NCBI GenBank assembly: GCA_945859605.1
Contig: OX243825.1
Span: forward strand, 24,419,227 to 24,483,226
Length of the DNA: 64,000 nucleotides
Direction of reading: 5' to 3'
From: Lumbricus rubellus
Lineage: Eukaryota; Annelida; Clitellata; Crassiclitellata; Lumbricidae
Both the position numbers and the translations under genes were made by a program. The notes below the pieces were generated by a model, which was not told the origin of the DNA, made no database searches, and worked only from the letters and a program-made list of their open reading frames with translations. Below, piece by piece: positions 1-12,169 of the stretch; within the stretch, counting starts at the first letter, position 1, and every line of letters begins with the position of its first letter.

Positions 1-53
1 TAAGTAAAGTCATTACAGAGTGTTAGAACAAAACAAAAAAGCCGACAAGTTAC

Positions 54-1088
54 CTTAAAGTTTTCGGCAAATACTTTGTGCTGGCCATCTTTGTTTGCTT
101 TGTCAAGCTCTGACTTACTCAAGGTCAGCGTCAGACAAACCGTTTCCTTTTCAACGCCAGTCTGGTGACAGATGAACTCCGGAGCAGAGTTACATTTGAC
201 GGCAGAAGAGTTCGTGACCTGCGTCGTCGTCGTCGGTCGCCGATGGTCCGACGCTCGCTGCGTATAACCCGTCAGAGTAACTGGTTCGGATCCACTTAGG
301 AAAGTGTCATTGGAGAGCGACGGCCAGCGCGGGAAGAGCGTATTGCAGTCCGATGCAGGAAGACCATGAGACGGAAGATTCAACGACGACTGCGAAAGCG
401 TCGATGACTTGCTCGACAACGCTCTCCTTCCGACAGTTTCAGGCGATCGATGACAACCGGTTGCCATGACGACCGTTCTGTCTGGAGACGTCGACAGTGA
501 AACGCGGCTGAAGCTCGAAACATTCGTCGAGGTTAAGATGTCGCTACGGGCGAGTTCAGTGAAAGAATTGCGGTGTTTTGACATGTTAGGAACAGCCGTA
601 CCATGGCCATTCGCAGACAGTTTCGGAGGACTCGAGATTTGAGGCGTGACAGTATACTTCATGCTGTTACTACTTAAGCCATGCGAGTCTTTTCCCCCGT
701 TTGTGCCAGTCTTGCGCAAGAAGAAAGCGCCATGGTTGGAAAAGAAGCGCATTTTCTTTGAGTTGTTACCATTCTCAACAACTGGAGCACCATTTCTAGA
801 AGCAGCGTGCATGCTCGCAGTTGTACAGCTGCTGCTGCTGTCTGAGTCAGGGCTGCTGCCCACCTTCTTTACAACGAGACTTTCCGATCTCATCGCAAAG
901 CCATTACCATTGACAGAACTTTTAGCATGCGATGATCCTTGTGAGTTCGATAGGTCAGCGTGCTGATGAGTTGCACGTAATGGACTCAGACCATGATTGT
1001 AATATTTTGTAGGGACGACTCTTGGCAGAGGAGCACGGTTCTTGTCATTCACAAAGAATGTGTTGAGCCAGAAATGAAACAACCTCTC
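54..1088 (-). CDS. PTEN: PTEN, exon with the end of the C2 domain and a giant linker
   Basis: PTEN dephosphorylates PIP3 at the membrane and opposes PI3K signalling. This exon matches human exon 8. It opens with ERLFHFWLNTFFV (human DKMFHFWVNTFFI) and closes with CLTLTLSKSELDKANKDGQ..VFAENFK (human LVLTLTKNDLDKANKD..PNFK), so both ends of the C2 strand region are kept. The junctions are acceptor ttccag|GAG at 1088 and donor AAG|gtaact at 54, both phase 0 as in human. I translated all 345 codons and found no stop. Human exon 8 has 75 codons. The surplus is a linker of about 300 residues between FFV and CLTLT, rich in Ser, Asn, Thr and basic residues, with Ser runs and no recognisable domain. 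It sits where human PTEN has its disordered 286-309 loop. The final C-terminal exon lies beyond the left edge of the window. Confidence 0.93.
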
Positions 1089-1306
1089 CTGGAAACACAC
1101 ATCAACAAAACTTAATAATGTCAGACAGAAACGTCTCCAGCAAGAACATGCAGATGGCATAGAAATGAAAGCAAAAGTTCTAATCATAATTAGGTCGGCA
1201 ACATTAGCAAACCCCTGCAACTCGGCGATGGCGCAGAATATGTGAGAATAGCATGAAGACGTTGCTTCATCAATCAATGCCCCTCGCTGTCAGCTGCTGC
1301 TATGTA

Positions 1307-2099
1307 CACGGTGTCCCAATGGAACTGATACCCCCTTTGTTTTGGCGATATACTTGTCAATTCTAAATGAAACTCTTTAAAATTTCAGAGAATGTAAGAG
1401 GGATAAATTATCAATATTTCCGGAAAGTTGTACCCAATTCTACAAACAGAGTCCGAAGTTATGCACGTTCAAATCTGGGCAACGAAAATTTTAAGTTTCC
1501 AACATGTAAAAGATATAAAATTAGTGTTAGTGCTGTTCTTCAAAGCTGATGTTCAAAATGTCCTCCATTAGCTCGAATGCATGCTCTAAGGCGCTTTCGC
1601 CATTCATTGATTGCATTGTCAACAATCCTTTGATCAAAACGATTCCATTCTTCCACATTTCGCTGTTTGAAGTGGTTGCTGGTCAACGTCATTTCTGTTA
1701 GGAAATTCCTTTAAAAACCTTTTGCACCGTAATGTTTTTCTTCTATTAAATTTTTTATTAGCCTAAACTCAAATCATCTTTGCTGATTTTTTTTATTATT
1801 GTCCCCTAACATGGAAATGACGGGAATATGACAACATATTTATTAATTTAGAAAGTAAGGCGTGCGGTTGCAAACAATAGGCTAATTTCCTATCTTTTAA
1901 ATGTTGGAAACTTAATATTTCCTTTGCCCAAATTTGAATGTGCATAACTTCGAACTCTGCTTGTACAATTTGATAAAATTTTCAGGAAACATTGATAATT
2001 TATCCCTCTTACATTCGCTAAAATTTTATAGAGTTTCATATAGACTTGACAAGTATATCGCCAAAACAAATAGGGTATCAGTTCAATTGGGACACCGTG
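1307..2099. mobile_element. Tc1/mariner-type fold-back element in a PTEN intron
   Basis: Both ends read CACGGTGTCCCA going inwards and are flanked by TA, the usual Tc1/mariner target duplication. The inverted arms are about 230 bp each (1307 to about 1540 and about 1870 to 2099) and have diverged by scattered substitutions. The short middle retains a transposase tail. The element lies in the 1680-bp intron 1089-2768. It is a deletion derivative with long terminal inverted repeats and cannot encode a transposase. Confidence 0.85.
1540..1700 (-). pseudogene. Mariner-like transposase C-terminal remnant
   Basis: The minus strand reads ..EEWNRFDQRIVD, then NAINEWRKRLRAC and IRANGGHFEHQL, then TGA at 1542-1540. 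The tryptophan-containing helix and the GGHFEH ending are typical of the C-terminus of IS630/Tc1/mariner transposases. Only about 53 codons remain, with no catalytic DDD/DDE part. It sits between the arms of the 1307-2099 element, as expected for its own transposase gene after internal deletion. Confidence 0.75.
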
Positions 2100-2768
2100 T
2101 ATTTTTGCAGAGCTGGTACATTGATGTTAACTTTGTTAAGTAGGTGAATGGCAAGTTCATTCTTATTTTCTTTACCAGGAGAAAACAAGATTTGACATTA
2201 AGTGAACATCATGATAGACCTGTTCTCCACACATTGTGCCATCTTGGCCATTAGCATACAGTGAAAAATCAAACTTAACAAATGAAGTGTCTCATCGTAC
2301 CAATATACATCATTTATATATAGAAAAAAACACAGAACTTCAAAACATCTATGAAATCGGAAAATATTTAGGGGTTCCCACACTTTGACCTTCAACCATG
2401 AGGCACCATAGCCACCTGAATGGAATTTGGCACATGCATCTTTAACCACTATTTTGTGACATTATACCCTTCAGGTTAGCAGTCAGCCTCCAGCATTTGG
2501 AATTATGTCATCTCCCATGGTCAGGTTCCCTAAGAGTTGGCAACCTTGGAATTAGGTCATCTACCCCAAATCAGGTCCAACCCCTACATTTTTAGAAACT
2601 AGGTTGAACATACAGAAGCTGCATTGTGCCATCTTGATCAAATAATGCCACAAGTCTATTAAATATAAGGTACCAAGACAACAACAGCTAAACAATGAAA
2701 TTGAACAATGAAAGAGAACTTAAAACTATGATATTCCCAAGAAAAAATGAAAATAAGAAGAGCTGTAC

Positions 2769-2935
2769 CTTTTTCATCATTTTTGTCTTATTGAAGAACT
2801 CGATCAAAAAGTCTCCGCAGAGGATGACAGGCGAATCTAAGACCATGTCAATGTACGGATCACCTCTCTTCGCTTTGTCGTAGACAATCGATGAGTAGTG
2901 CTTGACCTGAGGATGTCTGACAACGAAACATGGTG
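2769..2935 (-). CDS. PTEN: PTEN, C2-domain exon (human exon 7 equivalent)
   Basis: The exon is 167 bp, the same length as human exon 7. It encodes PCFVVRHPQVKHYSS, VILCGDFLIEFFNKTKMMKK, matching human PQFVVCQLKVKIYSS and [21 protein letters not shown]. The basic KTKMMKK stretch is the start of the CBR3 loop that touches the membrane. Acceptor ttgcag|CAC at 2935 and donor AAG|gtacag at 2769; the intron phases (1 in, 0 out) agree with the neighbours. A 13-residue segment around YDKAKRGDPYIDM differs from the human TRREDKF region but keeps the length. Confidence 0.95.
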
Positions 2936-3057
2936 CTGCAAAACACAATCACATTCTCTCATATCATAATGTAAGTCTGCAGCGATGCACTGAACACTGA
3001 GACTTTTAAAGTCTCAATGTTGGTAATTCGTAATAATAATTAGATAGCCATGCACAG

Positions 3058-5611
3058 TAGGGTGGAGTGAAAAAACCGAAAATTGGAATTCCGAAAAGTA
3101 ATGGCAACCAAAAGTTGCCCAATGACATGGGGTCAAAAAATGTGTAAAAAGTTTTTAAAAATATTAATGTCTTCAGCCCCCATAAGTGGGCCAAAGTTCC
3201 GAAAAATTGCATTTTTTAAAGAAAATTGCCGGTTTTATCATGAAATATTCTTAGTGCAAAATAACTAACTGCCATTCAATACACCGTTGGAAAGAGCTCT
3301 TAAAACTGAACAAAATGGTGTATTCATTTACAGAATAGTCCCATATTTGTAGAAGATATTATTTTTTTAACCATACCCCCTCTTCGCGACATGTCGCGAA
3401 GTCTAAAACAGTAAAACACTAATAACTTTTTTATCCTTTGAGATATTTCAATGCGTAATATGTCATTCGATTCTGTTTAGGACCCTCTTTCTAATGGTGT
3501 ATTGTAAGGTGAGATTGCATATTGTTTGTCTGATATTATTGGGATGGTATCTAATATGCACCTTGACTGAAAGCACTTCCAAAGACTTTCATGGAAATCG
3601 TATTGCCGTCCCAGTAGGGCAAAGTCACAAGTGTCAGAATTTGTCTCATATACTGGCATGCATCATTGACCATCAGCAAGTAATCATGCTCTTTTAAAAT
3701 TTATCCGATCCACTGTGTCTTAGAGGGACAGTAGTGCGTTACAGTCCTATAGTTAATTTTGATTTCAAATATCAGTTTCAGTTCTCGCGATCCTAATGGC
3801 GTCCGGACAGACTCATCTCTGTTGTCTACACCTCAGCTACGGCTGCAATAGCTTCATTCACACTTTTAAGACACCTTTCAAAAATACTCTAACCTGGACA
3901 TTAAAACTGTCAAACTATCGAGCCTGACCAGTAACATAAAATTGGAGCTGTTCTGTCCTTTGGCTGTGTTGGAACAGATTGTTGGAACAGCAACCCTCCA
4001 GGTATGAAAGTCAATTAATTCTACATTATCTGTTGAGTTAAGATTCTGAGGCAGAACATGGAAGCACTGCACAGACAACTTTCTATCTTGTTTTCAGCTA
4101 TTGACATTCTCCTCAGACCAAGTTCTTTCATAGAAGTAGCCAATACACCGTATTGGGATGATATCTATTATGCACCCTGAGGTCCCTGACTGAAAGCACT
4201 TGCAAAGACAGACTCATCTCCGTTGTCTGCACCTCAGTCACTCTAAGACACAGTGGTTATAAACAATTTTAAGCGAACATGATTGTTTGCTGATAATCAA
4301 TTATGCATGCCAGTATGTGAGACTATTGTCTGGCATTTTGTGACATTACCCTACTGCGACGGCAATACGACTTCCTTGAAAGTCTTTGGCATTGCTTTCA
4401 GTGAGGGTGCATATTAGATGCCACCCCAATAGCCTGTACGCGGTATATTAGGCTAATAGAGTGACTGTAGTATTTGGAAGTGCTTTCAGTCAGGGTGCAT
4501 AATAGATATCATCCCAATGCGGTGTATAGGCTACTCCTATGAAAGAACTTGGTCTGAGGAGAATGTCAATAGCTGAAAACAAGATAGAAAGTTGTCTGTG
4601 CAGTGCTTCCATGTTCTGCCTCAGAATCTTAACTCAACAGATAATGTAGAATTAATTGACTTTCATACCTGGAGGGTTGCTGTTCCAACAATCTGTTCTA
4701 ACACAGCCAAAAGACAGAATAGCTCCAATTTCATATTACCGGTCAGGCTCGATAGTTTGACAGTTTCAATGTCCAGATTAGAGTATTTTTGAAAGGTGTC
4801 TTAAAAGTGTGAATGAAGCTATTGCAGCCGTAGCTAAGGTGCAGACAACGGAGATGAGTCTGTCCGGACGCCATTAAGATCGCGAGAACTGAAACTGATA
4901 TTTGAAATCAAAATTAACTATAGGACTGTAACGCACTACTGTCCCTCTAAGACACAGTGGATCGGATAAATTTTAAAAGAGCATGATTACTTGCTGATGG
5001 TCAATGATGCATGCCAGTATATGAGACAAATTCTGACATTTGTGACTTTGCCCTACTGTGACGGCAATACGATTTCCATGAAAGTCTTTGGAAGTGCTTT
5101 CAGTCAAGGTGCATATTAGATACCATCCCAATAATATCAAACAAACAATATGCAATCTCACCTTACAATACACCATTAGAAAGAGGGTCCTAAACAGAAT
5201 CGAATGACATATTACGCATTGAAATATCTCAAAGGATAAAAAAGTTATTAGTGTTTTACTGTTTTAGGTTTCGCGACATGTCGCGAAGAGGGGGTATGGT
5301 AAAAAATTAATATCTTCTACAAATATGGGACTATTCTGTAAATGAATAAACCATTTTGTTCAGTTTTAAGAGCTCTTTCCAACGGTGTATTGAATGGCAG
5401 TTAGTTATTTTGCACTAAGAATATTTCATGATAAAACCGGCAATTTTCTTTTAAAAATGCAATTTTTCGGAACTTTGGCCCACTTATGGGGGCTGAAGAC
5501 ATTAATATTTTTAAAAACTTTTTACACATTTTTTGACCCCATGTCATTGGGCAACTTTTGGTTGCCATTACTTTTCGGAATTCCAATTTTCGGTTTTTTC
5601 ACTCCACCCTA
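3058..5611. mobile_element. 2.55-kb fold-back element, TAGGGTGGAGTGAAAA termini
   Basis: The two halves are reverse complements of each other. The arms run from 3058 to about 4205 and from about 4476 to 5611, roughly 1.14 kb each and nearly identical, around a spacer of about 270 bp. Both termini read TAGGGTGGAGTGAAAA inwards. The flanks carry the 8-bp target duplication ATGCACAG (3050-3057 and 5612-5619). Small mirrored reading frames occur in both arms but match no family I know and are probably chance. The 8-bp duplication and TAGGG start fit a non-autonomous hAT- or P-type element. It fills most of the 3372-bp PTEN intron 2936-6307. The near-identity of the arms implies recent origin or arm-to-arm conversion. 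Confidence 0.9.
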
Positions 5612-6307
5612 ATGCACAGTGCAGAAAATACATCAATCACACTCTCTCAAACTTATACTAAAGACCACAAAACTGGATTTTTTTTCAAAAAGGAAAATGT
5701 CAATAGCGTTCTTTTGTGGATCATAAAAGGTACCTTACAAATAACCATATCTACAACCATGCATAACACTTTTGATCACAGTAGATTTAAATAAACCATT
5801 TGCAAGCCACAGGTGTGAAGTCAGCAAACTTTCTACTTGTTCCAACAGCCGAAATTTGTGACATAAGATATATACTTACAACAACAGTAGGAAGTAAAGA
5901 AACCATCATTCATCTAAGCATGAAAGTTAACTGGTTATTAGGACAATAAACAAATAAGCTACATTTCCAAATTGTTTTTTTTATTATTAAAAAGGAATCA
6001 TATGTAGCATTGATGTTGGACCTGAAAATTGGCAATCTATTTCATTTCATGATAGCATTTTACAACCACGATGAAAAACAAGAACAAAGTTAGCATATGA
6101 TTTTTAGTAATTGAAAGTCAGATAGGCTAAACTTTCTTCTCATTCAAATGGCCATATGCTTGGAGCTCCAAACGTCACTCTCATCTAATGAATCCGAAAA
6201 TCAATATCACATATAGGCAGACAATTTACGGCAAAATATGCTATTAGACAGTAAGCATTTAAGTATTTGCTCTGTCATGCGACGCTGTTCAACAGAAAGA
6301 GACTTAC

Positions 6308-6449
6308 AGCAAGAGCCGTTGGAGACGGATGGAACAGTGACAAAGCGAATGGCTCTCAGCAGGAGTGTCCTTGGTTTGTAATCTAGATTGTTCTTCACAA
6401 GATATCCATAATACTGGACGTATCGTATTTGACTCGGTATTGTAACTCC
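6308..6449 (-). CDS. PTEN: PTEN, phosphatase-to-C2 exon (human exon 6 equivalent)
   Basis: The exon is 142 bp, identical in length to human exon 6. It encodes GVTIPSQIRYVQYYGYLVKN, then NLDYKPRTLLL and VTVPSVSNGSC, matching human [31 protein letters not shown] and ETIPMFSGGTC. GVTIPSQ forms the TI loop that closes the phosphatase active site. Acceptor cttgcag|GGA at 6449 and donor TGCT|gtaagt at 6308. An ATG just upstream of the exon is intronic and is not a start. Confidence 0.96.
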
Positions 6450-6681
6450 CTGCAAGAAACCACACGCATAAAGAGATCAGAAAATGGATTTCAACATGTT
6501 TTTTAAATTTATTTTTTGAAGATTCAGTTGGCAGCTTTTCTTTCTACATAATTAATTTACATGCAGTTACACAATTCAGATAAAAAAATGTAAAAGACAG
6601 TTTTGAAACGGGTTACTGCTTGTCGTTTCAGTACGTCCAGGGTAATTGAAGAGTAAGTAGAAAAGCGTTTTCATTCATTCA

Positions 6682-6795
<114 letters not shown>

Positions 6796-7304
6796 CTAGC
6801 AAAGTCAAATGACAACAAATGATGAGCAAACTCACAACTTAGATGAGTCTCAGTCCAGCTATGGAAATTGGAAACGGCACAAAACAAATTCCGCATGCAA
6901 TTAAACATGTACTCTACTCTACTCTTCCCCGCCAGTGTTTGAGGACTGACAATGAAATTTATTGGTCACAAACAATGCAATGCCAAGCTGTGCCCCAATA
7001 AGATAATTGGAATGAATAATTTTTCTGGCTGCAGAATAATGAAATGCATACATCCAAAGCATTTTGGGTGAACTGCTAACCCTGTTACAATGACAAGTTC
7101 TACGCAGAAACAAAGTAATCAAACATTGGCTTTTTAAATTACACAGACCTGCTAACAATTTATTATTGCGAATAATTAAATATCAATTAGTAATAGCAAA
7201 TACAAAATTTATAAAACAAATAAATGAGACATAAAGAAAACGAAATCTGATACCACCATCACGAATATTGTAAAAATATTGCTGTGAAGTATAGCATAAA
7301 CATA

Positions 7305-7533
7305 TGTGGGGCACGGTCGTGTAGGGGTATGTTCGGTTGCTTGGAGCCGGAAGATTGCGGATTCAAATCCACCTCAATCCACCACGTATGAACCCTGATC
7401 AAGTCCTTCACTTGCAATTGCTCATGCACTTCGGCGTGAAACTCAGATTCAGTGTCTGCGCAATAGTCGCGAGTACTTTTGAGTAGAAATCTTGAAAGGG
7501 CGCCATAACAAGTGCTCAAAACACTTTTAAAAG
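7305..7533 (+). mobile_element. tRNA-derived SINE in a PTEN intron
   Basis: The head resembles a pol III promoter: an A-box-like TGTAGGGGTATG near 7319-7331 and a B-box-like GGATTCAAATCC at 7359-7370, with tRNA-like spacing. The body contains AAGTCCTTCACTTGC, resembling the central segment of many animal SINEs. It runs to about the aacacttttaaaag stretch. The family was not identified, and the right boundary is uncertain because no clear target duplication was found. Confidence 0.6.
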
Positions 7534-7624
7534 TGGATACATATGATTAAAGCAGCCTTTGCGTGAATATCTACCAACCACAATTAGGCCAACAAGGCAT
7601 TTATTTATAATTCAACTGCTTTTA

Positions 7625-7861
<237 letters not shown>

Positions 7862-8280
7862 CTAAGTCCATTACTGTCAAACTCTTATCGATCTCACAAA
7901 TTAAAACACTGTGAATGAGAATAATACAACACTTATGTAGGGAACCAAATGTTGCAATTCACAATGTCACATTAATTACCCATTGAAGTGTAATAGCAAA
8001 CTGTCTGAGCTGATCACTCAAACAAAGCAACAACTCACCAACTAATCAATTTAAATATTTAAATAAATCACCTAAATATAATGATGTCAGCAGATGACCT
8101 CGTTGAATAGTGATAACATCAATTGAGATGCGTATATACACTAATTGATTAAGTAATGGATGGACCATAAACTTCAAAACACTTTTTCAGACCAGATATA
8201 GTAAGAATTGTGTCCAGCAGTTTTCCTTGATGCAGAACTTAGATAAGTGCACAGACTTCTGCAAGAGCAGCTGGGTGAAT

Positions 8281-8990
8281 ATATTTTAAATAAGAAACTT
8301 GTGCAGAATGAGGATAGAGACATTTTGTTACTTCACACACTCTACAGCAACCTTACATGCTTGTGATGAAAATCATCATCACTGCGACAGAATATGCAAG
8401 CTGCTGCAGCACTGTTGGCTCTGCATTAAGGCAGATTCATTAAAATTCATTACAGGTATCCCACTGGACAACATTAGCAAATATTAACCTTCAGCAGAGC
8501 TGCATACAGCTGCCTCAGGATCATGATAATTATGCAATATATATATATATATATATAAATGAAACTATCCAATAGTTCGTAACACAATCACGCCCAAAGT
8601 TACGCACCGATTGTTTTGAAAATTTACCAAGAGGGGGAGGGGGGAGGGGGAGAGAGGGGGAGGATTGGAGGCAGAGGACGGTCTTTTCTGCCACAGCAAC
8701 GCGTGGCCGGGTTCAGCTAGTTTTAAATAAGAAACTTGCGCAGAATGAGGATAGAGACATTTTGTTACTTCACACACTCCACAGCAACCTTGCTTGCCTG
8801 ATGCAAATCATCATCACTGCGACAGAATATGCAAGCTGCTGCAGCAGCACTGTTGGCTCTGCATGCATCAAGGCAGATCCATTAAAATTCATTACAGGTA
8901 TCCCACTGGACAACATTAGCAAATATTAACCTTCAGCAGAGCTGCATACAACTGCCTCAGGATCATGATAATTAGGCAATATATAGTTTC
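8281..8990. repeat. Direct duplication of about 265 bp flanking a GC-rich interspersed repeat
   Basis: The segment starting tttaaataagaaacttg at about 8285 recurs at about 8725 with a few substitutions and small indels, and both copies end in TA-rich tracts. Between them (about 8560-8717) lies a purine-rich GGGGAG tract followed by CCACAGCAACGCGTGG, CCGGGTTCAGCTAG. That central repeat also occurs inverted at about 32969 and 46567. This lies in the 5054-bp PTEN intron 7833-12886. Confidence 0.75.
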
Positions 8991-10039
8991 TTATATATAT
9001 ATATATATATAAAATATATATATATATTCATTGCTGTTGTCCGACTGGATGACTTTAATGGATATAATCAAATAATTAGGTAAAGCACTTTATTTAGGCT
9101 AAAACAAATTCATATAAACACAGACAATTCTGCAATATTAAATTAGCATCATCAAGAATTCAAGATATATATGCACATACACATATGAATCATTTACTGC
9201 TCATAAGGTTTGTAGACATAATTAATGCATTTATTGCTGGTTTTCAGATGAATGCCTTTGACCATTCACGTGGAATCAGTAACCAATTTATCATCAATTA
9301 ACAGATGAAGCAACATTTTCAAGAAATCAGCATCCATCAACATATCAAAGTCTATCAATAAGAACATCAAAAACACAGAACTGGGGATGATACAGAAAAA
9401 TAGCCTACTACAAGGCACTGCATTTGGTTATATACCTTTGTTGCCTCTTGAGTGGCTTTAGGTGGCAGATAGATAGAGCCTATGGATTCATGGCCTCAGT
9501 TTGCAACTTAGCCCATGGTCTACAATATGTCTAACGCACTGCAGTTGTGCAGTATCCAGAGAATCACTCACAGATTGATCAGTAATTTTTTAGCAGAAGA
9601 ACTCAAGCTGTAGTAGCAATGTTTAGCATTCAGCCATAACCATGCGTACTTGCGTAGGTGAGTCAGCAGATGCATGAAATTTTCTTAATCATTAGAAAAG
9701 TTCTACAACAATTCCTCAATTCACATGGCACATCAAAAGAATTCACGTTTTACAGTATAAGCAGCTTCTATGCATGCTCTCAGATACAAACATGTCATAT
9801 GACGTAACCTTACATTTCAATGATGCCATAAACCTAATCCCTTCATTCATATAGCCACAAATTGACTACCAAAACCAGTGAAAATTCAGCTAACTGAAAG
9901 AGAAAATTACGAATTTTCATCTTAAAACATTGAAACTAAAACGGAAATGATAAATTTGCAAAGTGGAAACAAAATAAAAATAGAAATTGAAATGTTAAAT
10001 CGAAATAGAAATGATCATAACATCTAAAGTGAAATTGTT
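8991..10039. other. AT-rich PTEN intron sequence, no gene seen
   Basis: A TA dinucleotide tract (about 8994-9026) is followed by AT-rich sequence with stops in all frames and no recognisable domain, RNA gene or terminal inverted repeat. Confidence 0.6.
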
Positions 10040-10870
10040 GAATTGTTAAAATACTTTAAACATTCCTGGGTTCCTCTTGGACAATTATATCGCTGGCCAT
10101 GCACTTCTCATTATTTACATGCACCATTTACTATACATGACCTTTTCTACAACTGTGCGTCATCTGGGTATGATCTTGGACCACGAACTAACCCTTTCAG
10201 GTCACGTGAAAAATGTATGTCGCACGTGCTTCAACTATCTTCGTCAGATTCGTTCGGTGCATCACTTGCTTACACCTAGAGTCGCCACAACGCTGATGCA
10301 TGCATTTATATGCACGAGAGTTGACTATATATGGCAGTGCCATTTATGCGGGCTTAACTCTTTCACGCATTCATAAGTTACAATATCTGTCCTTAATGCT
10401 GCAGCTCGCCTGATTGGTGGCATTCCAAAGTTTGGGCATATATCAAGTTTTATACGGGAGGAACTGCACTGGTTGCCTATGCAAAAACGTTTTGAGTTTA
10501 AGATTCTAATGCTCATGTGTAATTGTCTAGCAGGCCAAGCTCCGATTTATCTTAGGGAGCTTTGTGTGCCAGTGCTATCCATTCCAGGTTGTAGATTCCT
10601 TTGTCCTGCCATGCAAGGTGACCTGGTTGTCCCTATGGCTTGAACCTCCACAGCACTGCATAAACTTTGCTATGGTCAGTCCATCTTTCTGAGATAAGTT
10701 ACCATGTTGTCTCCGTAATGAACTTATTTGTCTTTCTTAGCGTCTTTTCCCCAAGCGTTTGAAAACCATTCTCTTTGATTGTGGTCTGGTGTCAGGTCGG
10801 AAGGGTCACTGAGGAGTTTCTCTTGCAGTGGTGCTATATAAATTTGCAATCACAATTACTCTTGTTATTA
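10040..10870 (+). pseudogene. Decayed L2/CR1-like LINE, reverse transcriptase 3' end
   Basis: Frame-shifted translations give VRHLGMILDHELTLSGHVKN, VCRTCFNYLRQIR, NAAARLIGGIPK and EELHWLPMQKRFEFKILML. This is the usual C-terminal order of L2/CR1/Rex-type LINE reverse transcriptases (LGV.LD, CR..F..LR.IR, NAAARL, LHWLP...R..FK). The 3' end reads cactgaggagtttctcttg and then GTGCTATATAAATTTGC, a tail shared with the remnant near 63010. Several frameshifts and stops make it dead; it is 5'-truncated. Confidence 0.8.
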
Positions 10871-11194
10871 TTCAATATCCAGTGATTTCTGGTCATCCAA
10901 ATTCAAGTTGTCTGCTAGCGTGTACTTATTATGACTTTTATCTGGGCGTTAGAATTACAGCAAAGTGTGGCAGCATTTTGTATAAGATGACAAACGAATA
11001 AGAGTTCGTGCAGCATATGAAAATTTGGTATCAGATGTCAACAATAAACCATGTGCACTGCAGCCTGTGGACATGAATTCAACTAATTAATGTTGGGCTA
11101 TAGTAAATAATATTAAAATTACAGTAGCTGCTTGCCTAACTTCCTTCCTGACAGACCGTGCATCAGACCTTCATCTTGAACAATCTTCATTTAA

Positions 11195-11257
11195 CCCTTT
11201 AATGCCGGAGGGTATAGGATTTCCCATACCATTTACTACCATCTCGGCATTAAAGGG
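11195..11257. mobile_element. Tiny piggyBac-like MITE (63 bp)
   Basis: The element reads CCCTTTAATGCCGGAG at one end and CTCGGCATTAAAGGG at the other. It is flanked on both sides by TTAA (11191-11194 and 11258-11261), the hallmark target of piggyBac elements. Almost the whole element is terminal inverted repeat. Confidence 0.75.
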
Positions 11258-11369
11258 TTAACTGCATGTTGTCTGCTTCAACTGACACGTAACACACCCT
11301 TCCTCGTTACCTAACTAACGTCACACATACTTAGACATACTTAGATAAACTAGATAGTAAAGCAAGAAG

Positions 11370-11520
11370 CACCTTTGGTGTGTACTTGAACTTTAGGCAT
11401 AGCATAACATAACACTGTATCTTACATGTATGAAAGCACCTTTGATAGGTACTTGAAACGCATGGCATAACATAACACTGTATCTTACATGCTCTAATTG
11501 CACTGCATTCCTTACACAAC
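11370..11520. repeat. Two tandem copies of a roughly 75-bp unit
   Basis: The block agcacctttg..gtacttgaa..gcataacataacactgtat, cttacatg occurs twice in succession with a few substitutions. It is intronic and non-coding. Confidence 0.7.
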
Positions 11521-12169
11521 CAACAGCAAACTGTTAACACACTGAGCAAGCATGTCAACTCAGGCCACAGTCCTGATGTTGCACAGTGTTCAAGCAGCAC
11601 AGAAGATCTGCTATAATTATAACGCTTTAAACCAAATTGCGACAAAGAGATACACCGTAATTTATCCTATTCCTCAATGCTAAATGCAAACAGTAGTCAT
11701 TAACAACAGAAATTATCCTGATTAATTACACGATATGTCAAACACATATTTTGGTGTTTCTCAATGATTACATGCACATGAAAAGTACTAGTAACAGCAT
11801 TTGCAAATCATTACACATGTATGTATAATTGTATATTCATGATGTGATCAGAGAATAATTAAGCTATCATATACAGGTCTGTCTGCTACAATATGCACTG
11901 TCTCAAGTTGCCTGGATCGCTGTAACTCACTTCTTACTGTCATCACTAAGTCTAAGCAACAAAAGTTCCTAGATGTCTAGAATTCTTTGACGAAAGTCAT
12001 AACAAATACAATCAGATACTTCAATTATTGCAATGCCTTCTGTTCAGTTTCAAGTTGGTGCTCATAGTCTATAAAATGCTTATGACCAACCATAGTTTTT
12101 CAGTAAGTTCTCATTCCTCAGTCTTAACACTTTCTAGCAGTTAATCTCAGGAATGGATAACATGTGTCG

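Noticed and set aside
646..966. Plus-strand 106-codon frame
   Set aside because: Antisense shadow of the PTEN exon at 54-1088.
3878..4792. Mirrored 66-codon frames in both arms of the 3058-5611 element as a possible gene
   Set aside because: They are the same sequence seen twice because of the palindrome; no family match and no longer coding structure.
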